Positions 1 through 5,047 of a stretch of DNA of 5,047 bases are shown here, in pieces (position 1 is the stretch's first letter; each line of letters starts with the position of its first letter). The notes under the pieces are model-generated. The model was not told the origin of the DNA. It searched no databases and saw only the letters and a program-made list of their open reading frames with translations. The translations under genes and the position numbers were made by a program. Source of the stretch: Chloroflexota bacterium (GTDB taxonomy: Bacteria > Chloroflexota > Anaerolineae > Fen-1058); NCBI GenBank assembly GCA_016219235.1, contig JACRBO010000545.1, forward strand, positions 1 to 5,047, given 5' to 3'.

Positions 1-167
1 ACGAGGCCGACAACGGGGCTGTCGGATTTCACCAGCCCGGCCACCATCGGCAGCATGTTCATCATCGCCATCAACATGCCAAAGACCACGCCGCCGCCCA
101 GCCCGGCCACGATCCCCGCCTTCACGCCACTCACGGTATTCGGTTTCACAGTTGCCATAGTTGCCAT
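1..167 (-). CDS. Small membrane protein, N-terminal part (cut by window edge)
   Basis: An open frame begins with ATG at 167 (reading leftwards) and stays open for 55 codons to the left edge, so the C-terminus is missing. A strong GGAGGG ribosome binding site at 180-175 lies 7 bases upstream, which fixes this start over the second ATG at 158. The peptide has a short polar N-terminus (residues 1-16, two Lys), then a very glycine-rich hydrophobic stretch (about 17-46, including AGLGGGVVFG and a Met-rich MLMAMMNMLPM run), then a polar KSDSP turn. This is the pattern of at least one membrane helix with a second one probably starting after Pro51. It resembles small multi-helix membrane proteins of unknown function that I associate with Chloroflexota, but I cannot name a family. 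It is divergent from the sigma factor gene, with 151 bases between the starts. It could be a target of that regulator; this is inference. Confidence 0.65.
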   Translation of the reverse strand, partial: MATMATVKPNTVSGVKAGIVAGLGGGVVFGMLMAMMNMLPMVAGLVKSDSPVVGL

Positions 168-174
168 GTCAATT

Positions 175-182
175 CCCTCCGG
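175..182 (-). promoter_or_regulatory. Ribosome binding site of the partial membrane protein
   Basis: On the minus strand this reads CCGGAGGG, a near-perfect match to the anti-Shine-Dalgarno sequence, 7 bases before the ATG at 167. It decides the start of the left-edge gene and supports that short open frame being real. Confidence 0.7.
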
Positions 183-232
183 ATTTTGAATTGTAGTTTC
201 GACGGCCCTCACGCCCGCGGCGTGTCGCTCTC

Positions 233-261
233 GTCATAGTCTGGACGACACCATTCGGCAA
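233..261 (-). promoter_or_regulatory. Candidate promoter for the left-edge membrane protein
   Basis: Read on the minus strand, TTGCCG (261-256) is followed after exactly 17 bases by TATGAC (238-233), each matching four of six positions of the housekeeping -35 and -10 consensus. Transcription would start near 226, leaving a leader of about 60 bases. An alternative -10, TACAAT at 195-190, has no matching -35. The match is modest, and consensus rules for this organism are not known. Confidence 0.3.
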
Positions 262-277
262 CTTCTTACCCCACCTG

Positions 278-286
278 TGATACAAT
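278..286 (+). promoter_or_regulatory. Extended -10 promoter of the sigma/anti-sigma operon
   Basis: The sequence TGATACAAT is a complete extended -10 element (TG, one base, then TACAAT, five of six matches). No good -35 lies 16-18 bases upstream (GCAACT at 258-263 is poor), as is often the case for extended -10 promoters. A transcript would start near 293 and have a leader of about 26 bases before the ATG at 319. If the sigma factor controls itself, an additional ECF-type promoter would be expected, but I see none I can defend. Confidence 0.45.
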
Positions 287-318
287 TTGCTCCACGTTGA
301 GGAAAGACGATCCCCGCC

Positions 319-939
319 ATGCTTAACCGATCGAATGACGACTGGCTGACCGCCCTGCGGGACACACCCGACGATCAAGCCCTGGCTGATTTGCGGGCGA
401 TGCTGATCCGGGGGCTGGGCTTCGCTCTGGCCGATCGGCTGCGCGCCGATCCGGAGGCCGCCATCGAAGACTTTGTGCAAGACGCTTTAATGAAGATCTT
501 GCGCAGCCTGGAGACCTTTCGGGGCGAGAGCCGTTTCACTACGTGGGCGCAAAAAATTGCCGTGCGGGTGGCGCTGACCGAATTGCGCCGTCGGCGCTGG
601 CGCGATGTCTCGCTGGATGATTTGATGCCGGCTGAACCGGACGCGATGCCGGTCGAATTCGCCGATCCCGCGCCTTCCCCTGAGCGAGTGATGACGCGCG
701 ATTCTGTCATGATGTTGGTGCAGCAGATGATGATGGAAGAGCTCACCGACCGGCAGCGGCAAGCGATGCTGGCGGTGATGGTTAACGGGATGGCGCTGGA
801 GGAAGTGGCGCGGCGGATGAACACCAACCGCAATGCGCTGTATAAGTTGATGCACGATGCCCGGCAACGGATGCAGAAACGCCTGGCGGCCCAGGGCCTC
901 TCCGTGCAGGACATGCTGGCCGAATTGGCCGATCAGTAA
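319..939 (+). CDS. ECF-type RNA polymerase sigma factor
   Basis: This 206-residue protein has the two-domain plan of extracytoplasmic-function sigma factors, which direct RNA polymerase to a small set of stress or signal promoters. Region 2 spans about residues 25-95: the core-binding motif DFVQDALMKIL (51-61) and the promoter -10 recognition part starting at FRGESRFTTW (67-76) and ending in a basic RRRRWR patch (90-95). An acidic, proline-rich linker (about 97-130) carries no domain. Region 4 covers about 140-190 with LTDRQRQAML (142-151) and the helix-turn-helix ALEEVARRMNTNRNALYKLMHDAR (159-182, in two parts) that reads the -35 element. A short tail, GLSVQDMLAEL (193-203), follows region 4. 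Length is normal for the family. A GAGG at 299-302 is the only ribosome binding site and sits rather far (16 bases) from the ATG. The zinc-motif gene 41 bases downstream is its probable anti-sigma partner. The target promoters and ECF subgroup cannot be told from here. Confidence 0.9.
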   Translation: MLNRSNDDWLTALRDTPDDQALADLRAMLIRGLGFALADRLRADPEAAIEDFVQDALMKILRSLETFRGESRFTTWAQKIAVRVALTELRRRRWRDVSLDDLMPAEPDAMPVEFADPAPSPERVMTRDSVMMLVQQMMMEELTDRQRQAMLAVMVNGMALEEVARRMNTNRNALYKLMHDARQRMQKRLAAQGLSVQDMLAELADQ

Positions 940-969
940 GAACCTGCAACACCGGCGCGTCTAGTAAGC

Positions 970-976
970 GGGAGGT
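970..976 (+). promoter_or_regulatory. Ribosome binding site that fixes the anti-sigma start
   Basis: GGGAGGT is a strong Shine-Dalgarno match. It is 4 bases before the ATG at 981 but only 1 base before the in-frame GTG at 978, so ATG 981 is the more likely start and GTG 978 is not. Confidence 0.65.
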
Positions 977-980
977 CGTG

Positions 981-1217
981 ATGGCCCTTAATTTGAAGAC
1001 ACTCAAGAAAATGGTCGGCAGCATCGTCAACACCCGGCCGGATGAAATCGGCTGCGATGACTGCTTTGCGCAGCTCGATCAGTTTGCCGAGCTGGTGTTG
1101 GCGGGCAAGAATGCAGCCGAGGCGATGCCGTTGGTGCAGGATCATCTCGATCGGTGCATGGATTGTCGCGAAGAATTCGAGGCGCTGCTGCGTGCGGTTC
1201 AAGCGTCGCCGGCTTAA
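981..1217 (+). CDS. Small soluble zinc-binding anti-sigma factor (ZAS-like)
   Basis: This 78-residue protein carries the pattern H55-x3-C59-x2-C62, the signature of zinc-binding anti-sigma (ZAS) proteins, within an amphipathic helix context (VQDHLDRCMDCREEFEALL, about 52-70). A second pair, C25-x2-C28, precedes the helix that leads to it, so four Cys and one His could form the metal site. ZAS proteins such as RsrA and ChrR bind their sigma factor and keep it off RNA polymerase; in RsrA, oxidation of the cysteines expels zinc and releases the sigma factor. Position directly after an ECF sigma gene supports the same role here. There is no membrane helix and no C-terminal sensor domain, so it is a minimal, cytoplasmic form. 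The start at 981 is chosen over GTG 978 from ribosome binding site spacing. The zinc role is inferred from the motif; a simple zinc-finger-like accessory protein is the alternative. Confidence 0.75.
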   Translation: MALNLKTLKKMVGSIVNTRPDEIGCDDCFAQLDQFAELVLAGKNAAEAMPLVQDHLDRCMDCREEFEALLRAVQASPA

Positions 1218-1219
1218 GC

Positions 1220-2095
1220 TCACACCGCGACGCGATTCAGGAACCAGTCGTAACGCTGAAACTTGACTTTCGGACGACCGTGCTGCAGATAAGCACGGTC
1301 GTTCTCGTTCGCTACGTAGCCGGCCACAAACTCAAGGAGTGGCTGCTGGCGCTCAAGTGCCAGCCACCCGGCGCCGAAGTCGGGCGCATACCACTGAAAG
1401 ATTTTTGATAAGCTCACCTCACCTGCTGCTCGATCGATCTTCACGCCTCCGCCATTGATGAAGGCGCGCGTGGCCAGATCCAACTGTCGATCGATCTGAT
1501 CTGACCGATAGAAGTTGATCGGCGGACAGGATTGTGAAGCACAGTTCAGCGCAAAGTGAATGCGCGGATCACGCTGCGGCAGGCTGAATTTCAGACGGGC
1601 ATCATCGGCCGCAAAGTGAGGGCCTGGAATTGTCGGATGCGGCGCATTGGCGCGCAATATGCCAAATTCGATGTCGTGGGCGTTGAAGCGCTGCCCGCCC
1701 ATCGAGTACGCCGCGCGCCAGAAGAAACCGCGCACTTCCCGGATCGAGCGCGCGACGCCGAATTGAATCACCGCGTCGACCATCAAAGCGTTGTAGACAT
1801 TGATCCAAAACGCTAACTGGACTTCGCGACCGGCCAACAAGGTCAGATCGAGTCCGTGCAGTTGGCGCGCACACTGTTGATACCGGGTGTACGCAGGACT
1901 CTCGCGCCAGCGGGCATAATTCACGCCGCCCCGCTCGACCTCAATCGCCTCAGCCTGCAGGTTATGGACTAAACGATACAGATCGGTAGCGAGGTCGAGT
2001 GCGCCGGTGGCGTTGGCCGAAGCCGGGCCAGAGTTTAGCACAGTGGCGGGCGTAATGCCGTACCAATAGTGTAACAGGCGATGGATTGAGCGCAT
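1220..2095 (-). CDS. DUF547-family protein, function unknown
   Basis: The 291-residue product matches the DUF547 family across most of its length. Diagnostic stretches are LAFWINVYNALM (94-105), HDIEFGILR (140-148), DPRIHFALNCASQSCPP (176-192) and the terminal KFQRYDWFLN motif. Conserved His180, Cys185, Cys190, Asp141 and Glu143 are plausible active-site or metal residues, but the family's reaction is not established and I do not assign one. No signal peptide, lipobox or membrane helix is visible, so it is probably cytoplasmic, although many relatives are exported. The ATG at 2095 is the first possible start, since an in-frame TAA lies about 24 bases upstream; its ribosome binding site is poor (GGCAGG, one base away). 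Residues 1-32 are not part of the recognised domain, so a later start such as GTG at codon 19 is possible. The gene converges on the anti-sigma gene with 2 bases between stop codons, and diverges from the glycosidase gene. Confidence 0.88.
   Translation of the reverse strand: MRSIHRLLHYWYGITPATVLNSGPASANATGALDLATDLYRLVHNLQAEAIEVERGGVNYARWRESPAYTRYQQCARQLHGLDLTLLAGREVQLAFWINVYNALMVDAVIQFGVARSIREVRGFFWRAAYSMGGQRFNAHDIEFGILRANAPHPTIPGPHFAADDARLKFSLPQRDPRIHFALNCASQSCPPINFYRSDQIDRQLDLATRAFINGGGVKIDRAAGEVSLSKIFQWYAPDFGAGWLALERQQPLLEFVAGYVANENDRAYLQHGRPKVKFQRYDWFLNRVAV
1272..1304. repeat. Strong inverted repeat (hairpin) inside the DUF547 3' end
   Basis: ACGACCGTGCT (1274-1284) and AGCACGGTCGT (1292-1302) are perfect 11-bp complements around a 7-base loop; adding a G-T and a G-C pair extends the stem to 13 bp. 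It lies within the coding sequence of the DUF547 gene, where it encodes RAYLQHGRPK, and 54 bases beyond the stop of the sigma/anti-sigma operon. It could stop or pause plus-strand transcription, or protect the mRNA 3' end, but neither side has the run of T bases of a classic intrinsic terminator. Confidence 0.5.
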
Positions 2096-2115
2096 GCCTG
2101 CCAGACGGCCTGACT

Positions 2116-2143
2116 TTGATTAATCTTACCTGCGATGTAAGAT
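2116..2143 (+). promoter_or_regulatory. Candidate promoter 1 of the glycosidase gene
   Basis: TTGATT (2116-2121), a 16-base spacer and TAAGAT (2138-2143) give a housekeeping-type promoter with four and five matches to consensus. Its spacer and -10 are covered by the inverted repeat at 2122-2144, so a protein bound there would block it. A transcript would have a leader of about 90 bases before the ATG at 2239. Confidence 0.35.
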
Positions 2144-2144
2144 T
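2122..2144. promoter_or_regulatory. Operator-like inverted repeat in the divergent spacer
   Basis: AATCTTAC and GTAAGATT are perfect 8-bp complements separated by the 7-base centre CTGCGAT, a total of 23 bases. The size and spacing are typical of a dimeric helix-turn-helix repressor site (half-site centres about 15 bases apart, roughly one and a half helical turns). It sits in the 143-base spacer between two divergent genes and overlaps candidate promoters for the glycosidase. No regulator gene lies beside it in this window, so the cognate protein is unknown. The AT-rich arms stand out against the GC-rich surroundings. Confidence 0.5.
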
Positions 2145-2170
2145 CACCGCACCTGGCGCGTCTGTATGAT
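2143..2170 (+). promoter_or_regulatory. Candidate promoter 2 of the glycosidase gene
   Basis: TTCACC (2143-2148), a 16-base spacer and TATGAT (2165-2170) match four and five of six consensus positions. TATGAT is the best -10 hexamer in this spacer. The inverted repeat ends at its -35, so binding there would also interfere with this promoter. The predicted start near 2177 gives a GC-rich leader of about 62 bases. Confidence 0.4.
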
Positions 2171-2238
2171 AAGCGCGGCCACGACCCGCCCGGCTCCTCC
2201 AATGTGCTGCCGGCCCGGCCGGCTATGCAGTACCATTC

Positions 2239-4929
2239 ATGAAGTTACCTGTGAGCGAAAACCCAACTCAGCGAGCGACCATGTCCGTACTCAACACGCT
2301 TGAATATCAACGCCTGCAAGCCACGACCGATCGACACGCTGATTGGAAGAAGTGGGGGCCGTATCTCAGCGAGCGGGCCTGGGGCACGGTGCGCGAAGAC
2401 TACAGCGCCGATGGCACGGCCTGGGACTATCTGCCGCACGATCACGCGCGCAGTCGCGCCTATCGCTGGAACGAAGACGGTCTGGGCGGCCTCTGCGATC
2501 GAAACCAGTTTCTATGCTTTGGGCTGGCGCTGTGGAACGGCCGGGATCCCATCTTGAAGGAACGCTACTTTGGCCTGGCGGGCAATGAAGGCAATCATGG
2601 CGAAGATGTGAAGGAATACTACTTCTATCTCGACAACACGCCGACGCATTCGTATATGAAGCTGCTGTACAAATATCCCCAGGCGCGCTTTCCCTACGAA
2701 CAACTGGTTGAAGAAAACCGCCGGCGCGATCGCAGTGCACCGGAGTTTGAGCTGCTCGATACCGGAATCTTCAACGACCAACGCTACTTCGACGTCTTCA
2801 TCGAGTATGCCAAAGCCACGCCGGATGATGTGTTCATCAAAATCACGATCGCCAATCGGGGGCCGGAAGCCGCCAGCCTGCACGTGTTGCCGCAGCTCTG
2901 GTTTCGGAATACGTGGTCGTGGGACGCGTCCGCCCGGCCGCAGCTGCGGGTGATCAACGAGTGTGCCATCGGCGCACAGCATCCGGTGCTGGGCGAGCGC
3001 TGGTTCTACTGCAACATGACCCCCGGCCGGCCGGAACTGTTGTTCACCGAGAACGATACCAACAAGGAACGGCTGTGGGGCGTCGCGAACGACACACTCT
3101 ATGTAAAAGATGCGTTTCACGACTACGTGATCCACCGCGACAAAACGCCAGTGAATCCCCGGCAAGTGGGCACGAAGGCCGCCGCGTACTACGCCCTGAC
3201 TGTCGGCGCGGGCGAATCAATGATCGTGCAGCTGCGCCTGTCCGATCAATTTACGACACGGCCCTTCGATCAGTTCGACCCGGTATTTGAGGATCGTCGC
3301 CGCGAAGCGGATGAATTCTATGCCGAAATCCAGCGCGACGACCTCGGCGCTGATGAACGCAGCGTGCAGCGTCAGGCGTGGGCGGGCCTGTTATGGACGA
3401 AGCAGTGGTATCACTACGAGGTCGGCACGTGGTTAAAGGGCGATCCTAAAGGGCCGCGTCCGCCCGCTTCGCGCCTGACGGGCCGCAACTCGCAGTGGAC
3501 CCATCTCTACAACCAGGACATCATCTCCATGCCGGACAAATGGGAGTACCCGTGGTACGCCGCGTGGGATCTGGCGTTTCACTGCGTGCCGCTGGCGATG
3601 ATCGATCCGGCCTTTGCCAAGCGCCAGCTGATCCTGATGCTGCGCGAATGGTATATGCACCCGAACGGCCAGCTCGCGGCGTATGAATGGGCGCTGGGCG
3701 ACGTGAATCCCCCGGTCCACGCCTGGGCCGCGTGGCGCGTGTACAAGATCGATAAGAAGCTCACCGGTGTCGGCGATACCGATTTCCTGGAGCGGGTCTT
3801 CCACAAGCTGCTCTTGAACTTCACGTGGTGGGTCAATCGCAAAGATGCGGAAGGGATGAACGTCTTTCAAGGCGGCTTCCTGGGCCTCGATAATATCGGC
3901 GTGTTCGATCGGAGCGCGCCGCTGACCACCGGCGGTCACATCGAACAAAGCGATGGCACGAGTTGGATGGGCATGTACTGTCTCAACCTGATGGCGATTG
4001 CGCTGGAATTGGCGCGCACGAAGCCGGCGTATGAAGATGTCGCCACCAAGTTCTTCGAGCATTTCATGTACATTGCGGGCGCGATGAATAATCTCGGCGG
4101 CGAAGGTATCGAACTGTGGGATCACGACGATGAGTTCTTCTACGATGTCCTGCATCTCGATCACACCAACCGGCGCCTGAAGGTCCGATCGCTGGTCGGG
4201 CTGATCCCGCTGTTCGCCGTCGAACCGATCGAGCCGGATGTGCTCGATCGGTTGCCGCGCTTCAAGCGCCGCATGGAATGGTTCCTGACCGAGCGGCCCG
4301 ATCTGGCCAGCCTGGTTTCACAATGGGAAGTGCCAGGCCAGGGTGAACGCCGCCTGCTGGCCCTACTGCGTGGGCATCGCTTGAAGCGCGTGCTCAAGCG
4401 CATGCTTGATCCGGCTGAGTTTCTCGCCGATTACGGCGTGCGCGCGCTGTCGAAGTATCATGCCGATCAACCCTATGTGCTGGAGGTTAACGGCCAGGCA
4501 CACCGCGTTGACTACGAGCCGGGCGAGTCACGCAGCGGCCTGTTTGGCGGGAACTCCAACTGGCGCGGGCCGATCTGGCTGCCCGTCAACTACCTCATTA
4601 TCGAATCGCTGCAAAAATTTCATCACTACTACAGCGCTGATTTCCGCGTCGAGTCGCCCACCGGCTCGGGGCAATATCGCTCGCTCCACGAAATTTCTCA
4701 CGATCTCGCACAGCGCTTGATTAGCCTGTTTCTGCGCGATGCCAACGGCCGGCGTCCGATTTATGGCGGCACGGACATGTTCCAAACCGACCCACACTGG
4801 CGTGATTACGTGTTGTTCCACGAATACTTTCACGGCGACACTGGCGCGGGTTTAGGGGCCAGCCATCAAACCGGTTGGACGGCGCTCATCGCCAAGTTGA
4901 TCCAGCAGAGCGGCGGACAGCACTCGTGA
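2239..4929 (+). CDS. GH63/MGH1-like glycoside hydrolase (putative glucosidase)
   Basis: The 896-residue protein belongs to the long bacterial/fungal GH63-related glucosidase group (relatives of yeast YMR196W and, more distantly, YgjK and Thermus mannosylglycerate hydrolase). The N-terminal beta-rich domain (about 35-360) carries [18 protein letters not shown] (39-56), [18 protein letters not shown] (115-132) and THSYMK (136-141). The C-terminal part (about 375-890) is the (alpha/alpha)6 barrel, with [12 protein letters not shown] (437-448), [12 protein letters not shown] (569-580), NSNWRGPIW (772-780) and [21 protein letters not shown] (860-880, in parts). By family alignment from memory, Asp444 is the likely general acid and Glu862 the likely base, so an inverting hydrolysis of an alpha-glycosidic bond is expected. 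Both residues are present and the length is complete. There is no signal peptide, so it acts in the cytoplasm, probably on an internal oligosaccharide, glycogen-derived sugar or compatible solute; the substrate is unknown. The start is uncertain: ATG 2239 has no ribosome binding site, and ATG 2281 (codon 15) lies closer to the conserved domain. Confidence 0.9.
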   Translation: MKLPVSENPTQRATMSVLNTLEYQRLQATTDRHADWKKWGPYLSERAWGTVREDYSADGTAWDYLPHDHARSRAYRWNEDGLGGLCDRNQFLCFGLALWNGRDPILKERYFGLAGNEGNHGEDVKEYYFYLDNTPTHSYMKLLYKYPQARFPYEQLVEENRRRDRSAPEFELLDTGIFNDQRYFDVFIEYAKATPDDVFIKITIANRGPEAASLHVLPQLWFRNTWSWDASARPQLRVINECAIGAQHPVLGERWFYCNMTPGRPELLFTENDTNKERLWGVANDTLYVKDAFHDYVIHRDKTPVNPRQVGTKAAAYYALTVGAGESMIVQLRLSDQFTTRPFDQFDPVFEDRRREADEFYAEIQRDDLGADERSVQRQAWAGLLWTKQWYHYEVGTWLKGDPKGPRPPASRLTGRNSQWTHLYNQDIISMPDKWEYPWYAAWDLAFHCVPLAMIDPAFAKRQLILMLREWYMHPNGQLAAYEWALGDVNPPVHAWAAWRVYKIDKKLTGVGDTDFLERVFHKLLLNFTWWVNRKDAEGMNVFQGGFLGLDNIGVFDRSAPLTTGGHIEQSDGTSWMGMYCLNLMAIALELARTKPAYEDVATKFFEHFMYIAGAMNNLGGEGIELWDHDDEFFYDVLHLDHTNRRLKVRSLVGLIPLFAVEPIEPDVLDRLPRFKRRMEWFLTERPDLASLVSQWEVPGQGERRLLALLRGHRLKRVLKRMLDPAEFLADYGVRALSKYHADQPYVLEVNGQAHRVDYEPGESRSGLFGGNSNWRGPIWLPVNYLIIESLQKFHHYYSADFRVESPTGSGQYRSLHEISHDLAQRLISLFLRDANGRRPIYGGTDMFQTDPHWRDYVLFHEYFHGDTGAGLGASHQTGWTALIAKLIQQSGGQHS

Positions 4930-4933
4930 GCGC

Positions 4934-5044
4934 CAGCAATTCTCAATATGGCAGCAGAGACGGCTCCCACGCCGTCGGTTTCGCGGGCGTGGGAGCCCGC
5001 ACGGCTGGCAACGTTCTTTGCAGAACTCAAATTGAGAATTGCTG
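4934..5044. repeat. Nested inverted-repeat element after the glycosidase gene
   Basis: Outer arms CAGCAATTCTCAAT (4934-4947) and ATTGAGAATTGCTG (5031-5044) are a perfect 14-bp inverted repeat spaced 83 bases apart. Inside them lies a second perfect 12-bp pair, GGCTCCCACGCC (4962-4973) and GGCGTGGGAGCC (4986-4997), with a 12-base loop. The element begins 4 bases after the stop codon and encodes no protein. Its plan fits a small non-autonomous mobile element with terminal inverted repeats, or a REP/BIME-like intergenic palindrome. The right flank is too short to test for a target-site duplication. Confidence 0.6.
4962..4997 (+). terminator. Possible terminator hairpin of the glycosidase gene
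   Basis: The 12-bp perfect GC-rich stem begins 32 bases after the glycosidase stop codon and would form a very stable RNA hairpin. No T-run follows directly; the nearest is TTCTTT about 17 bases beyond. It may stall polymerase or protect the mRNA end rather than act as a classic intrinsic terminator, and the surrounding outer repeat suggests it is primarily part of a repeat element. Confidence 0.35.
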
Positions 5045-5047
5045 CGT

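Noticed and set aside
375..914. A 179-codon minus-strand open frame opposite the sigma factor
   Set aside because: The product is low-complexity (Ser/Arg/Ala-rich) and the plus-strand sigma factor is unmistakable.
940..980. Possible separate promoter between sigma factor and anti-sigma gene
   Set aside because: The 41-base gap holds only a strong ribosome binding site and no credible -35/-10 pair, so co-transcription is simpler.
1962..2147. A 61-codon minus-strand open frame covering the divergent spacer
   Set aside because: It overlaps the DUF547 start in another frame, crosses the operator-like repeat and shows no recognisable protein features.
2209..2223. GC-rich palindrome GCCGG-CCCGG-CCGGC 15 bases before the glycosidase ATG, possible RNA hairpin controlling translation
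   Set aside because: The stem is only 5 bp and short GC palindromes are common at this base composition; with the start codon itself uncertain, a regulatory call is not supported.
2512..3165. A 217-codon minus-strand open frame inside the glycosidase gene
   Set aside because: It overlaps the conserved N-terminal glycosidase domain and shows no family features; it is a by-product of codon bias.
3433..4164. A 243-codon open frame on the minus strand opposite the glycosidase
   Set aside because: It lies wholly antisense to strongly conserved glycosidase motifs, its product is His/Arg-rich without any recognisable domain, and it has no ribosome binding site; long antisense frames are expected in GC-rich genes.
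4930..5047. A transposase remnant or tRNA in the right-hand spacer
   Set aside because: No protein similarity and no cloverleaf pattern could be found; only the inverted repeats stand out.

Overview
This 5,047-base window is GC-rich bacterial chromosome with compact gene spacing. The best guess for the organism is a member of the Chloroflexota (Anaerolineae or Chloroflexia-like). That guess rests on remembered family resemblance: the pairing of an ECF sigma factor carrying a short C-terminal tail with a tiny soluble zinc-binding partner, a Gly/Met-rich membrane protein start, and a bacterial GH63-like enzyme of about 900 residues. There is no rRNA or other phylogenetic marker, so the assignment is tentative. 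No tRNA, rRNA, CRISPR array, transposase or phage gene was seen.

Layout. Positions 1-167 (minus strand) hold the N-terminal 55 codons of a small membrane protein that runs off the left edge. A 151-base divergent spacer (168-318) carries a good extended -10 promoter for the plus strand. It is followed by an ECF-type RNA polymerase sigma factor (319-939) and, 41 bases on, a 78-residue protein with a HxxxCxxC zinc-binding anti-sigma (ZAS) motif (981-1217). These two form a likely sigma/anti-sigma operon. Its stop codon lies 2 bases from the stop codon of a convergent DUF547-family gene (1220-2095, minus). A second divergent spacer (2096-2238) contains an 8-bp perfect inverted repeat overlapping two candidate promoters, which looks like an operator. 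The window's main gene (2239-4929, plus) is an 896-residue GH63/MGH1-like glycoside hydrolase, followed by a nested inverted-repeat element (4934-5044) that reaches almost to the right edge.

How the parts relate. The sigma factor and the Cys/His protein very probably act together: the small protein would hold the sigma factor inactive and release it when its metal site is lost or oxidised. It has no membrane segment, so the signal would be sensed in the cytoplasm. The DUF547 gene and the glycosidase share a divergent control region and may be co-regulated, but nothing in the sequence ties their chemistry together.

Most useful leads: the operator-like palindrome at 2122-2144, the nested palindromes after the glycosidase gene, the strong over-representation of CGATCG (13 copies in 5 kb), and the unusual cysteine set of the small anti-sigma-like protein. 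No clearly new multi-gene system is visible.
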